Below are positions 44,781 through 54,022 of a stretch of DNA of 64,000 nt, piece after piece (the stretch's first letter is position 1; each line of letters begins with the position of its first letter). The stretch is from Acidimicrobiaceae bacterium (GTDB taxonomy: Bacteria > Actinomycetota > Acidimicrobiia > Acidimicrobiales > Ilumatobacteraceae). Made by a program: the position numbers and the translations under genes. The stretch lies in the NCBI GenBank assembly GCA_947450115.1, contig CANFUE010000001.1:152748-216747 (forward strand), given 5' to 3'. Below the pieces are notes generated by a model, which worked only from the letters and a program-made list of their open reading frames with translations, was not told where the DNA came from and made no database searches.

Positions 44781-46418
44781 GTGAGCAGCATCGTCGTTTC
44801 AGAGTTGGCCTATGCCCCACCCGGGGCCGATCAGTTGTTTTTCGATGTCAGCTTTGGTGTTGCTCCAGGCGAACACGCAGCAATTGTGGGTGCCAACGGA
44901 GTAGGGAAAAGCACCATATTGCGCATTCTCTCGCAGGTCATTGAGGCCGACGACGGCGAGTACACGGTGAATGGCAACATGCTCACCATGACCCAAGAAG
45001 TGGGCATGTCGAACCCCAACGACACCTTGCGCGAGATGCTTGTGGAAGTTGCGCCACAGCATTTGCGCACTGCGGGCCGTGCGCTCATCGCTGCAGAAAA
45101 AGCATTAGCCGACGGAACCGACGATGGCATGGGGTACGCCACCGCACTTGGCGACTGGGGCGACCTCGGTGGATACGAATTGGAGTCTGACTGGCAAGCA
45201 GCAGCACAACGCAGCGTGAAAACTCCTGTTGACGATTTCTCACGTCGCTTGGTATCGGAGCTTTCAGGCGGCGAGCGCAAGCGCTTAGTGCTCGACTTGC
45301 TTCTCACTTCAGGTGCCGATGTGCTTCTTCTTGACGAACCCGACAACTACCTCGACATTCCTACACGTGGTTGGCTTGAGGAAGAAATTAAAAAATGTCG
45401 CTCCACCATTCTCATGGTGAGCCACGACCGCACATTGCTGGAACGTGTTGCTACAAAAATCATTGTTATTGAAGGTTCAGGGTGCTGGAGCCACGGTGGT
45501 TCATATGTCACCTTTCCCGATGCACGCGCCAAGCGTCAAGAACTCCTTGGCGACGACCTCAAGCGCTGGAACGACGAAGAGCGTCGTCTCTTTCATCACA
45601 TGAAAATTATGAAACAGCGCGCCGCACAAAACTTTAAAAATGCAACGAAAGCAAACGGTGCAGAAACTCGATGGGAAAAATTCGTTGCCGCTGGCCCTCC
45701 GCCTCCACCAGTGGCAGATCAACACATTCATGTTCGTTTTCGTGGTGCCGACTCTGCGCGCCGCGTAGTGAAGTTCGAGGAAGTATCTATTGGGAGCCTC
45801 TTTCTCCCCTTCTCTGAAGAAGTGCACTTTGGCGAACGCGTTGGGCTCATTGGGCCGAACGGAACAGGTAAAACTCATTTGCTCAATGCACTGTTTGGCA
45901 AAGAAGAAGACTTAAGTGGAACCATCACTTTTGGTCCACGCACTTCAGTGGGCATGTTTACCCAAATTAACGACCGCCCAGAGTTCCGTGGCCGTACATG
46001 TATCGACATTGTTCGCGACAAACTCGTTGAAGAAGAAAAATCAATGCGCGCACTTGCGCGCTACGGACTACGCAACAATGCACGCCAAGAGTTCCAAACA
46101 CTGTCAGGTGGGCAAAAAGCACGCCTCGAAATTTTGTCGCTCGAACTCGCAGGTCACAATGTGTTGTTGCTTGACGAACCCACCGACAACCTCGATATTG
46201 AATCGTCAGAAGCACTCGAGAGGGCGCTCGATGGCTTCGAAGGAACGGTCATTGCCGTCAGCCACGACCGTACTTTTCTCGCCCAATTCGACCGGTTCAT
46301 CATGATTACCGATGATGGCGAGGTGTATGCATTGCCCGATTACGACGTTGCAATGACTGGTCTTGCCGCACCCGAGCAACTCGCTCAGGTGCGATTAGCA
46401 AAACCGCTCACTTCGTAA
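44781..46418 (+). CDS. ABC-F family ATPase (ribosome-associated type)
   Basis: About 545 residues with two ABC domains and no membrane part. N-domain Walker A is VGANGVGKST and its signature LSGGERKRL; the C-domain has IGPNGTGKTH, LSGGQKARL and LLLDEPTDNLDIES. The inter-domain linker contains charged coiled-coil segments (RLFHHMKIMKQRAAQNF). Translation-factor and antibiotic-resistance ABC-F proteins share this plan. I take GTG 44781 as the start; GTG 44748, eleven codons upstream, is an alternative. The gene is divergent from the phosphotransferase and overlaps nothing. Confidence 0.87.
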   Translation: MSSIVVSELAYAPPGADQLFFDVSFGVAPGEHAAIVGANGVGKSTILRILSQVIEADDGEYTVNGNMLTMTQEVGMSNPNDTLREMLVEVAPQHLRTAGRALIAAEKALADGTDDGMGYATALGDWGDLGGYELESDWQAAAQRSVKTPVDDFSRRLVSELSGGERKRLVLDLLLTSGADVLLLDEPDNYLDIPTRGWLEEEIKKCRSTILMVSHDRTLLERVATKIIVIEGSGCWSHGGSYVTFPDARAKRQELLGDDLKRWNDEERRLFHHMKIMKQRAAQNFKNATKANGAETRWEKFVAAGPPPPPVADQHIHVRFRGADSARRVVKFEEVSIGSLFLPFSEEVHFGERVGLIGPNGTGKTHLLNALFGKEEDLSGTITFGPRTSVGMFTQINDRPEFRGRTCIDIVRDKLVEEEKSMRALARYGLRNNARQEFQTLSGGQKARLEILSLELAGHNVLLLDEPTDNLDIESSEALERALDGFEGTVIAVSHDRTFLAQFDRFIMITDDGEVYALPDYDVAMTGLAAPEQLAQVRLAKPLTS

Positions 46419-46421
46419 GAA

Positions 46422-47402
46422 CTACGACCAGACGCCACCACTGCGGGTAAATACTGCAGCTGTACCAGCACCCTGGTTTGGTCCACCAGCAGCCAACGTG
46501 TTGCCGTCGGTAGAAAGTGAGACCGACCAACCGAAGTTGCCACTTGCTGCACCGTTGTCGAGCGTGATGACTTGCTGTTCTTTCCATGCAGCGCCCGTGC
46601 GTGCAAAGACCGTTACAGAACCTTGGTCAACATTTGCTTTAACATCGGCACTAATGGCACCAACAGCAAGCGTGCTGCCATCGGCAGATAAAGCCACGGC
46701 GTAACCAAAGAGGTCGCCAGCATTTCCACCAGAGATATTGAGTGTCTTTTGCAACGCCCATGCACCACCACTGCGCGCAAAGACGGATACAGAACCTTGG
46801 TCCTTACTGCCATTCACATCGGCGTATACCGCACCAACGGCAAGTGTGTTGCCGTCGGCCGACAACGCCACTGAATACCCAAACCAATCTTCTGCGTTGC
46901 CATTATCGCCAACAAGAACTTTCTCTTCAGCCCAAGATTTTCCAGAGCGACCATACACAGTGACCGAGCCTTGATCTTTCTTGCCAGCGACATCGGCATA
47001 GAGTGCGCCAACCGCAAGAGTTTTTCCATCGGCCGACAACGCCACTGCACCACCAAATGCATCGCCATCAGATGCACCTGTGGGAGAAATCACATTTTGA
47101 GTGCTCGCAACTGCAGCGGCAGTTGTGGTTGTTTCACCAGGAACGGTGGAGTCAACTGCTCCGGGTTCCGTACTTTGCGTGGGTTCAGTGGAGTCGGTGG
47201 AGCCATCGCCCACTGTGGTACTCGAGCCTGCCTGCCAGTCGAACAATGTGGTGCTTGGCGCATTTCCATTTGAATCGAGCGTGGTTGTGATTTCTCCGTT
47301 ACGCGTACGTCCATCGCCGCCGCCGCAAGCAGCGAGTACAGCACCAAGTGCAAGAGTTGCGCAAGTGGCAACAACCAATGTGTTTTTGCGGTACTGAATC
47401 AT
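46422..47402 (-). CDS. Lipoprotein with FG-GAP-like beta-propeller repeats
   Basis: A 326-residue lipoprotein: lipobox LAAC (Cys26), a Gly/Thr/Ser-rich linker (30-100) and four tandem repeats of about 50 residues. Each repeat has the pattern FGYAVALSADGNTLAVGA, then QGSVTVFARSG and W. This is the FG-GAP class related to integrin-alpha-type beta-propellers. With only four repeats and a truncated last one, it may form part of a propeller or need oligomerisation. The ATG has GGGG six bases upstream. Its stop is 3 bases from the convergent ABC-F stop. Role: probably cell-surface adhesion or ligand binding, inferred. Confidence 0.82.
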   Translation of the reverse strand: MIQYRKNTLVVATCATLALGAVLAACGGGDGRTRNGEITTTLDSNGNAPSTTLFDWQAGSSTTVGDGSTDSTEPTQSTEPGAVDSTVPGETTTTAAAVASTQNVISPTGASDGDAFGGAVALSADGKTLAVGALYADVAGKKDQGSVTVYGRSGKSWAEEKVLVGDNGNAEDWFGYSVALSADGNTLAVGAVYADVNGSKDQGSVSVFARSGGAWALQKTLNISGGNAGDLFGYAVALSADGSTLAVGAISADVKANVDQGSVTVFARTGAAWKEQQVITLDNGAASGNFGWSVSLSTDGNTLAAGGPNQGAGTAAVFTRSGGVWS

Positions 47403-47500
47403 GGTATTCCCCTATCAATAAATCTTTGTTCAGACTAGATCTTTAAAGGCGCTCGTGCTAGTCACCCCTACTCTTCACATACAGCCCTTAGCCTGAGCCA

Positions 47501-49303
47501 GTGATTTTGATTGATGCCCAGGGTCTGAAAGCCTCGCGGCCAAACCGACCCCTCTTTGCCGATGTCTCATTGACCCTGAACGATGGCGACCGCATTGGCG
47601 TGGTGGGGCTCAATGGTTGCGGCAAAAGCACCCTCTTGCGCATCATCAGTGGCGAGCTTGAACCCGATGCCGGCGTAGTGCGCACGGGCCGTGGAGCACG
47701 TATCGGCGTTCTCCCTCAACTACCCGTTCTCCCCAAAGGTTCCGTGCGTGATGCTGTGGGCGAAGGGTGGAAAGGCGAAGCGGCGCTACATCGCCTCGGA
47801 ATGTCGGAACTTCTCGACTCACCCACCAATGAACTTTCTGGTGGTCAGCAAAAACGCGTTGCACTTGCCCAACTTCTTGTTGCCGAATGGGATGCACTCA
47901 TTTTGGATGAACCCACCAACCATCTTGATCTCGACGCCATTGCATATTTAGAAGAATGGCTTGCCAATTTTTCTGGTGGCCTTATTTTGGTGACACACGA
48001 CCGCCACGTACTCGACCACGTCACCACAAAAGTTTTAGAAATTGATCGCGGCAAGGCGTACCTCCATGTTCCTGCCGGCAAGCATGCGGGCTCTGGTTAT
48101 GCGGCGTATCTTGCAGCACGCATTGAACGAGAAGCACAAGCCGCCACCGATGAACAAGTACGCAAAAACTTGGCTACAAAAGAACTCGCATGGTTACGTC
48201 GTGGTGCACCTGCTCGTTCCACAAAACCCAAAGCGCGCGTTGAAGCAGCTAAAGCAGTTGTGAGCCAACGCCCTGAGGCCGCAGCACGACAAGGTGAACT
48301 TGGCTTGTCGCTCGGTAGCCAACGTCTTGGTTCCAAAGGTGTTGAACTTGATGCGGTGGGTTTTTCGTGGCCCGCAGCGAGTTCTTCTTCAGAAGGCACA
48401 TTAGTACTTGCCCCATTTACTCATGAATTAGAGCCTGGTGATCGCTTAGGAATTGTTGGGCCAAATGGTGCCGGAAAAAGCACACTGCTCGATCTCATTG
48501 CTGGTCGCCTCACTCCAACGAAAGGCCGCATTGAAATTGGCCGCACCGTAAAAGTGGGCTACTACGACCAACTCGGCCGTGACCTCAACGTGAACCAACG
48601 CGTGCGCGATGCAGTTGCCGGCGATAAAGGTGCACCGTCTGTTGAAGATAACAACCTCATGCGCCAGTTCTGGTTCGACGGCGATGCACAATTTGCACCT
48701 ATTCACACATTGTCGGGTGGTGAACGCCGACGGCTGCAACTGCTACTCACACTTGTTGAACAACCCAATGTGTTGTTGCTTGACGAACCCACAAACGACC
48801 TCGACCTCGACACTTTGCGTGCACTAGAGGAATACCTCGACACATGGCCAGGCATTGTTGTTGTGGTGAGTCACGACCGTGTCTTTCTCGATCGCACCGT
48901 CATTGAAGTACTTGCGCTCGATGGCGTAGGCGGAGCAGCGCTCGTGCGTGGTGGCGTTGCGGGTTGGTTGGAAAACCGCGGCAAGGTGCCAGCAGCACCA
49001 CAAAAATCACACAAAGTTGTTCAACAGTCTGCAGAGAAGACAGTGCCAACTGCTCCGAAGAAGTCAACAAAGAGCCCCAGCACGTTGCGCAGGCTCATTG
49101 GTGAAGCCGAACGCAAAATGGAACAAGCAACGGCTAAGCAAGATGCACTTACCATTGAACTCGCTTCAGCTGGCAACGACGTAGCACTGCTCACCAAACT
49201 CAGCGAACAACTTGCGCAAACACAAGTTGCAGTTCAACAAGCAGAAGAACAATGGATTTCTCTCGCGGCAGAGGCCGAGAGTATTGGTTTGTCACTCGAT
49301 TAA
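47501..49303 (+). CDS. ABC-F family ATPase, Uup-like with C-terminal coiled coil
   Basis: A 600-residue soluble tandem ABC protein starting with GTG 47501 (reads ILIDAQGLKAS). N-domain: NGCGKSTLLR, LSGGQQKRVALAQ, LILDEPTNHLDLD. C-domain: GPNGAGKSTLLD, LSGGERRRLQLL, LLLDEPTNDLDLDTL. The last 80 residues form a coiled coil (LIGEAERKMEQATAKQDAL), the hallmark of the Uup group whose tail binds nucleic acid. It is a different subfamily from the ABC-F at 44781, as its tail and linker differ. It is divergent from the FG-GAP lipoprotein gene. Confidence 0.9.
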   Translation: MILIDAQGLKASRPNRPLFADVSLTLNDGDRIGVVGLNGCGKSTLLRIISGELEPDAGVVRTGRGARIGVLPQLPVLPKGSVRDAVGEGWKGEAALHRLGMSELLDSPTNELSGGQQKRVALAQLLVAEWDALILDEPTNHLDLDAIAYLEEWLANFSGGLILVTHDRHVLDHVTTKVLEIDRGKAYLHVPAGKHAGSGYAAYLAARIEREAQAATDEQVRKNLATKELAWLRRGAPARSTKPKARVEAAKAVVSQRPEAAARQGELGLSLGSQRLGSKGVELDAVGFSWPAASSSSEGTLVLAPFTHELEPGDRLGIVGPNGAGKSTLLDLIAGRLTPTKGRIEIGRTVKVGYYDQLGRDLNVNQRVRDAVAGDKGAPSVEDNNLMRQFWFDGDAQFAPIHTLSGGERRRLQLLLTLVEQPNVLLLDEPTNDLDLDTLRALEEYLDTWPGIVVVVSHDRVFLDRTVIEVLALDGVGGAALVRGGVAGWLENRGKVPAAPQKSHKVVQQSAEKTVPTAPKKSTKSPSTLRRLIGEAERKMEQATAKQDALTIELASAGNDVALLTKLSEQLAQTQVAVQQAEEQWISLAAEAESIGLSLD

Positions 49304-49414
49304 GTTTCGTCAAAACATACGACGGGTCTTTACTTACTTCTTAAACAATTCTCACTTTCACACAGGAATCTCTCCGGAACGCCAGGCACCCCCGCCTTGC
49401 ATCGAGAGGAAAAT

Positions 49415-51025
49415 GTGAAGAAAAGATCCGTATTCATTGCCAGTGTTGCTGTAGTAAGTTCGCTCGCCAGCGCCATACCTGCAGTAGCCGCTACTGCGCC
49501 TGTTACAACTTGCCCCACACCTTCCACTGGTTACGGGCGCATGTTTCCCAACCTGGCAGCTGCCAGTTTTAGCGATACTGCGTTGAGCGGTCTTGCCCAA
49601 GCGACCATCGCCGCACCGGAAATAGACCCCACTCCTGAAGGGACCCCCGATGCCGAGGAAAACACGGCAATCACCGCGGGCTATACCTACTTTGGTCAAT
49701 TTGTAGATCACGACCTCACCGCAGACGACCGGCCCAATGATCTCACTACTCCCACTCCCGTTTCATCGCTTGTCAACTTGCGCACTCCGCAACTCGACCT
49801 CGACTCGCTCTACGGAAGTGGCCCAACAAATTCTGCACAGCTGTACGAGAGCGACGCAATGCATTTACGAGTTGGTCAGTTCCTCACGGGTAGCACCGAC
49901 ACGGGCGCTCGCGACCTTCCACGCAGCAGTAATGGCCAAGCGATTATTGGTGATGCTCGCAACGATGAAAACCGCATCGTTGCCGGCATCCACTCCATGT
50001 TTATTCGCTTCCATAACCAAATGGTTGACCAAGTAAAAAGTGAACGACCACTGTGGACCAATGCTCAGGTGTTCACTGAAGCCCGTCGCCGCGTGGTCAA
50101 CCAATACCAGTTGCTCATCGTGAACGACTTCCTCCCACACATTGTTGGCCAACGCACCATGAATGAAGTCCTTCCCGTACTACGTGGCCAATTCACACCA
50201 CGATTGCGCATCTATAACAACTGTGCACAAATGCCAGTGGAGTTCAGCGTTGCTGCCTATCGCTTTGGGCACTCCATGGTGCGCGGCCTCTACCGCATTA
50301 ACAGCGAAGTAAGCAGACTTCCTGTTTTTAGCGGATCGTTTGGCACACCAGGTATCGACCTCGTCGGCTTTAGCCCATCACCCGGCAATTTCGCCATAGA
50401 TTGGGCGCAATTCTTTAATGGTGGGAAACGTGCACCAACAACAGTTGCTCAACTTTCGTACAAAATGGATAGTTCACTCACACACTCACTGAGTTTGTTG
50501 CCACTCCCCGTTTCTTCAGCTGGGCCAGCAGACTTAGCAAAGCGCAATTTGTTGCGCTCAACACAACTTGCTCTACCATCGGGCCAAGACGTTGCACGCG
50601 CAATGGGAGTTCAACCGCTCGCTGATGATCAAATACTCATCGGCAAAGCAACAGGTGACACAGCAGAAGCAACAGCCATTACAAATATCTCCACTGAGTT
50701 CGCCGGCAAGTCGCCACTATGGACCTACATTCTTGCCGAAGCCACTGCCGAGGCGTACCCCGTGAGTGGCGGAAAAATAGTTGGTGCGCAGCGCGCACCA
50801 TTTCGACTCGGCAAAGTGGGAGGCCGCATTGTTGCAGAAACTTTTGTAGGGCTGCTCGCTTCAGACCCCAACTCTGTGTTGAACAACCAAAGCCAACAGC
50901 CACATCAACCACAAGCAACAAGTATTAAAGCACTCTTTGATCGCGTGGCCGACCAGCGACCCGCTCCGCGGCCATTTCCAGTACAAAAGTTCTTAGGTGC
51001 TTCTTACACACGCCCCGTACGGTGA
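49415..51025 (+). CDS. Secreted animal-type haem peroxidase
   Basis: A 536-residue peroxidase from GTG 49415 (reads VKKRSVFIASVAVVSS) with GAGAGG shortly upstream. A signal peptide ends near residue 27 (AVAA). The haem site is FVDHDLT (Asp98, distal His99), with DARNDENR (around 180-187) in the region of the calcium/haem contact and the proximal His286 (YRFGHSMV). Members of this superfamily oxidise halides or phenols with hydrogen peroxide. The full-length domain seems present. It is followed by a SHOCT-domain membrane protein after 16 bases. Confidence 0.88.
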   Translation: MKKRSVFIASVAVVSSLASAIPAVAATAPVTTCPTPSTGYGRMFPNLAAASFSDTALSGLAQATIAAPEIDPTPEGTPDAEENTAITAGYTYFGQFVDHDLTADDRPNDLTTPTPVSSLVNLRTPQLDLDSLYGSGPTNSAQLYESDAMHLRVGQFLTGSTDTGARDLPRSSNGQAIIGDARNDENRIVAGIHSMFIRFHNQMVDQVKSERPLWTNAQVFTEARRRVVNQYQLLIVNDFLPHIVGQRTMNEVLPVLRGQFTPRLRIYNNCAQMPVEFSVAAYRFGHSMVRGLYRINSEVSRLPVFSGSFGTPGIDLVGFSPSPGNFAIDWAQFFNGGKRAPTTVAQLSYKMDSSLTHSLSLLPLPVSSAGPADLAKRNLLRSTQLALPSGQDVARAMGVQPLADDQILIGKATGDTAEATAITNISTEFAGKSPLWTYILAEATAEAYPVSGGKIVGAQRAPFRLGKVGGRIVAETFVGLLASDPNSVLNNQSQQPHQPQATSIKALFDRVADQRPAPRPFPVQKFLGASYTRPVR

Positions 51026-51041
51026 GTAGCGGAGGTGCAAC

Positions 51042-51308
51042 ATGCACAATTGGAATGATCATTACAACGACGGCGCTGCTCACTGGTTCATTGGTATGCC
51101 CATCATGGCACTCACCATTGCACTCATTGTGTGGCTCGTCCTCACAGCACTACGTAAAAATACCCATTCACCATTAGCTGCAGTAACAACGCAAAGTTCA
51201 AGTGCTCTACATGTACTTGAAGAACGTTTTGCCCGCGGCGAAATTGATGAAGAAGAATTCAAAAAGCGTTCCGATGTATTGCGGCTTCACCGCCACGACA
51301 AACACTAA
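51042..51308 (+). CDS. SHOCT-domain small membrane protein
   Basis: An 88-residue protein: an N-terminal His/Asn-rich segment (MHNWNDHYNDGAAHWF), one transmembrane helix (about 18-38), a Thr/Ser linker, and a C-terminal SHOCT motif (LEERFARGEIDEEEFKKRSDVL, cited in part). SHOCT is a short helical module often at the end of membrane proteins; its function is unknown. A very good ribosome site (GCGGAGGTGCAAC) precedes the ATG. It is probably co-transcribed with the haem peroxidase. Confidence 0.82.
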   Translation: MHNWNDHYNDGAAHWFIGMPIMALTIALIVWLVLTALRKNTHSPLAAVTTQSSSALHVLEERFARGEIDEEEFKKRSDVLRLHRHDKH

Positions 51309-51318
51309 AACGCAAAAA

Positions 51319-52413
51319 CTATTCAGCGACGAAGCCGGCCCAAGCTTTCATATATTCCACGAACCCATCGGAGAGTCCTTCCGATTTCAGTACTTCGCGA
51401 GATACCGGAGTACGGCGTGGAATGAAAGCGGGGTCGGCTTTGTACATGTTGGGGTAATTGTGATGCAAAATGGCCGCACGCCCCAGAGCAACTATGTCGG
51501 CGCCCGACGACAATGCAAACTCAGCATCGGAGGGGTCCATCATTTTCCCAGCAACTGCAAGACGCACATCACCGCGTGGTAGAGCCGCAAAAATATCAAT
51601 GAGTTTTTGCCCCACATAGCCCTCGTCGCGCGCTTCTTTTTTCACGTCCCACAACGACATGTCGATGATGTCTACTTTTTTGCTTGCCACCAACCACAAG
51701 TACACCTCGCAAATTTCAGCGACCTTCATGCCAAATCGTTCTGGCGACAACCGCACAGCAACAGTGAAGTCGGGCCGGCATCGCGTGTAGATGCCATCGA
51801 TGATACTCATCAGCACGCGCGCTCTATTTTCTAGCGAGCCACCAAATTGGTCGGTACGCGCATTGAGTTCGCTCGACAAGAACTGGCAGATGAGATACCC
51901 ATGCGCTCCATGCAACTCCACGCCGTCGAAACCTGCATTGTCACATCGCACCGCAGCAGCAATGAAGTCTTCAATGACTTGTTCCACTTCTTCAGTGGTC
52001 AGTGCACGAGCACCTGTTTCCGGATCGTCCGATGCGCTCACGGGCTGCGTACCTATAAGTTTTTCGGGTGATCTATTGCCAGCGTGGTGCAATTGCACAA
52101 AGGCCAAACTGCCCGATTTTTTGATTGCCTTGGCCAGCACCCGTAACTCAGGAACATGCTCTTTTCCGAAACAACCGAGCTGCCCCGGGAACCCCTGACC
52201 CAATTTTTGCACATGGGCGGCACACGTCATAGTGAGCCCGAAGCCACCCTGGGCACGCATGGTAAGCCAGTTTTTTTCGTCTTCCGACAACGTGCCATCG
52301 TCGTGACTTTGCTGGTTCGTGAGTGGGGCAAGCATGAAGCGATTCGGCATTGACTTGCCGTGAAGAAAACTCACTTCATCAAAAAGACCTGATGTCTGAT
52401 TATTCTTCGACAA
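51319..52413 (-). CDS. Old yellow enzyme-like NADH:flavin oxidoreductase
   Basis: A 364-residue TIM-barrel FMN enzyme with the conserved LAPLTNQQSHDDG, FVQLHHAGNR (His-Ala-Gly site) and GFDGVELHGAHGYL segments. The FMN phosphate region is AVAGKMMDPSDAEFALSSGADIVALGRA. Members reduce activated alkenes; the actual substrate is unknown. The first codon is TTG at 52413, overlapping the EthD-like stop by 14 bases. A GTG thirteen codons downstream is an alternative start. It converges on the SHOCT gene. Confidence 0.85.
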   Translation of the reverse strand: MSKNNQTSGLFDEVSFLHGKSMPNRFMLAPLTNQQSHDDGTLSEDEKNWLTMRAQGGFGLTMTCAAHVQKLGQGFPGQLGCFGKEHVPELRVLAKAIKKSGSLAFVQLHHAGNRSPEKLIGTQPVSASDDPETGARALTTEEVEQVIEDFIAAAVRCDNAGFDGVELHGAHGYLICQFLSSELNARTDQFGGSLENRARVLMSIIDGIYTRCRPDFTVAVRLSPERFGMKVAEICEVYLWLVASKKVDIIDMSLWDVKKEARDEGYVGQKLIDIFAALPRGDVRLAVAGKMMDPSDAEFALSSGADIVALGRAAILHHNYPNMYKADPAFIPRRTPVSREVLKSEGLSDGFVEYMKAWAGFVAE

Positions 52414-52690
52414 TCTCGGCCACCTGAATTACAGCAGAAATATTGGTGTAATTAGGCAAATCTGCCATTAAATCGGCCGTTACGGGCATTCCCATTGCAT
52501 TTTCAAATGCGGAGACCGTGGGAAAAACGAAATGAACTGCGGCTTCGTACGGACCAGAAACGCCCTTATCAATTTGTGCGCTCACCGGGTTCCACCCCTT
52601 CACCGCCATGGGCACGTGCACCGTGCGGTAGTAGTTGTGGTCGAAAGTTGACCCTTCGCCGGATGGGTACAAGACGCTTACTCTGATCAT
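52400..52690 (-). CDS. EthD-domain protein
   Basis: A 96-residue protein: MIRVSVLYPSGEGSTFDHNY, then YRTVHVPMAVKG, a dimeric alpha/beta-barrel pattern of the EthD family. The start is ATG 52690. A much longer frame upstream on the same strand is the antisense image of the HU gene (Gly-Ala-Phe-Leu repeats) and is not coding. The stop lies within the OYE gene start region. It probably works with the OYE protein in handling a small hydrophobic substrate; that link is inferred. Confidence 0.75.
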   Translation of the reverse strand: MIRVSVLYPSGEGSTFDHNYYRTVHVPMAVKGWNPVSAQIDKGVSGPYEAAVHFVFPTVSAFENAMGMPVTADLMADLPNYTNISAVIQVAEIVEE

Positions 52691-52796
52691 GGGTGAAAAT
52701 GTACTACGAAAATTACCCCTACTTTTACGCCTCTTTTTGCCTCCCCCTTGCGAGGTATCCACGATCGGCGTGCTCGTTTGCAATACATTAAAAACC

Positions 52797-53234
52797 ATGA
52801 AGAAGCGTGAACTCATCCAAGCCGTAGCCACCCATACCGATGTCGATAACAAGACAGCGGCCAAACTCGTAGAAGGCACCATTGACGTGATCCTCGCGAA
52901 TGTCGCCAAGGGCGAGATCGTGAACATTTCAGGGTTCGCCAAATTTGCAAAAATCAAGCGTCCTGCTCGCATGGCGCGTAACCCAGCCACAGGTGAACAG
53001 ATCAAAGTAAAGGCAAAGACCGTTGCAAAGATCACCGCACTCAAGGGCTTCAAAGACATCGCACTTGGCGTTGCTGCTGCACCAAAAGTGAACACAGTTC
53101 GCAAAGCTGCTCCAGCACCTGCAAAGAAAGCTCCTGCTAAAAAAGCACCAGCCAAAAAAGCTCCTGCTAAGAAAGCACCAGCCAAAAAAGCACCAGCTAA
53201 AAAAGTTGTAAAAAAGGCTGTTAAGAAAAAGTAA
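52797..53234 (+). CDS. hup: HU family DNA-binding protein with PAKKA-repeat tail
   Basis: A 145-residue nucleoid protein. The N-terminal 90 residues form the HU core (MKKRELIQAVATHTDVDNKT, with GFAKF and the RNPATGEQI DNA-arm motif). The C-terminal 55 residues are a Lys/Ala/Pro tail with six PAKKA units (107-136) and a KKAVKKK end, like mycobacterial HupB. The tail adds nonspecific DNA and possibly RNA binding. ATG 52797 is the true start; the longer frame upstream is not HU-like. A strong hairpin terminator follows at 53246. Confidence 0.95.
   Translation: MKKRELIQAVATHTDVDNKTAAKLVEGTIDVILANVAKGEIVNISGFAKFAKIKRPARMARNPATGEQIKVKAKTVAKITALKGFKDIALGVAAAPKVNTVRKAAPAPAKKAPAKKAPAKKAPAKKAPAKKAPAKKVVKKAVKKK
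53115..53204 (+). repeat. PAKKA-coding tandem repeat in the HU tail
   Basis: Six near-identical 15-base units encode PAKKA in a row (two alternating codon versions, CCTGCTAAAAAAGCA and CCAGCCAAAAAAGCT). Such repeats are prone to length change between strains. The complementary strand gives a false Ala/Phe/Gly membrane-like ORF. Confidence 0.9.
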
Positions 53235-53245
53235 TTTCCATCTAT

Positions 53246-53287
53246 AAAGCCGCGGGCCTACGTGTAACAACGTAAGCCCGCGGCTTT
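53246..53287. terminator. Bidirectional intrinsic terminator between hup and nitroreductase
   Basis: AAAGCCGCGGGC (53246-53257) pairs perfectly with GCCCGCGGCTTT (53276-53287), extended by inner TACGT/ACGTA. A run of six or more T follows on the plus strand, ending hup. On the minus strand the hairpin is followed by TTTATAGA, so it can also stop the convergent nitroreductase transcript. The hup stop is at 53234 and the nitroreductase stop at 53289. Confidence 0.9.
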
Positions 53288-53288
53288 T

Positions 53289-54008
53289 TTATTTCTCTTT
53301 TTTCTTTTCGATGTAACGCTCTGTGTGTTGAGTACCCGGAGGGTCGATTGCCCACGTTGCGCCTTCTCCCCAGGTGTCGCCATAAATGAGTTCTTTCATC
53401 GGCGCACGCCGTACTGGGCCGTGTTTGCCTGCGGGCTTTCCGAGAGTGATGGTTGCAGAAATTGCGGTGCCTTGTGGAATCTCTAACAGTTCGCGCAACT
53501 CTTTTTCGACAAAGCCATGAAACCCGGTGAGCACGCCGCCATAACCAAGCGCTCGAGCAGCGAGCAACAAGTTTTGACATGCCGGGTACACCGATGCACC
53601 TTCTTCAGGGTTGGGCTCGCGATGGCGCACTAAGCACCCCAATACCAACACCGGAACATTGGGCATGTTCGTGACGTACTCATCCATGGTGCGCGCCATG
53701 CGCGCCTTCGGTGAATCTTCCCGTACTGCACTTCCTGCGTTGTACCCATCGTTCACGCTTTTTTGCGACCACAGCATGCGTGCACCCTGGGCAATGAGTT
53801 TTTTCACTTCCAGTGACTTTGCAGAGTCGGTAAACACCATGAATCGAAAACCTTGACGGTTGGAACCACTCGGCGCCCGAGTTGCTGCAAACATGATGTC
53901 GCGCAATGCATCTTCAGGAATGGGTTCATTGGTGTAGCGCCGAATAGAACGCGTTGTGGCGAGACCTTCTAAGAGAGAAATGTTATGAAGCGACTGTTCA
54001 CTGGACAT
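53289..54008 (-). CDS. Nitroreductase-family flavoprotein
   Basis: A 239-residue FMN protein. TTRSIRRYTNEPIPEDALRD (FMN-binding start) and APSGSNRQGFRFMVF are conserved, and GYGGVLTGFHGFVEKELREL is the second FMN region. Members reduce nitro or other substrates with NAD(P)H. The start at ATG 54008 has AGGT a few bases upstream. The stop overlaps the terminator shared with hup. Confidence 0.88.
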   Translation of the reverse strand: MSSEQSLHNISLLEGLATTRSIRRYTNEPIPEDALRDIMFAATRAPSGSNRQGFRFMVFTDSAKSLEVKKLIAQGARMLWSQKSVNDGYNAGSAVREDSPKARMARTMDEYVTNMPNVPVLVLGCLVRHREPNPEEGASVYPACQNLLLAARALGYGGVLTGFHGFVEKELRELLEIPQGTAISATITLGKPAGKHGPVRRAPMKELIYGDTWGEGATWAIDPPGTQHTERYIEKKKEK

Positions 54009-54022
54009 CTTTACCTACTTCG

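Noticed and set aside
47501..49303. The two ABC-F genes as a recent tandem duplication
   Set aside because: Their linkers and C-termini differ (a coiled-coil tail only in the second), and a lipoprotein gene lies between them on the other strand.
52691..53185. Long minus-strand frame upstream of the EthD-like gene with repeated AGAFLAG residues, looking like a membrane protein
   Set aside because: It is the exact antisense of the HU gene and its PAKKA repeat; the real EthD-like protein begins at ATG 52690.
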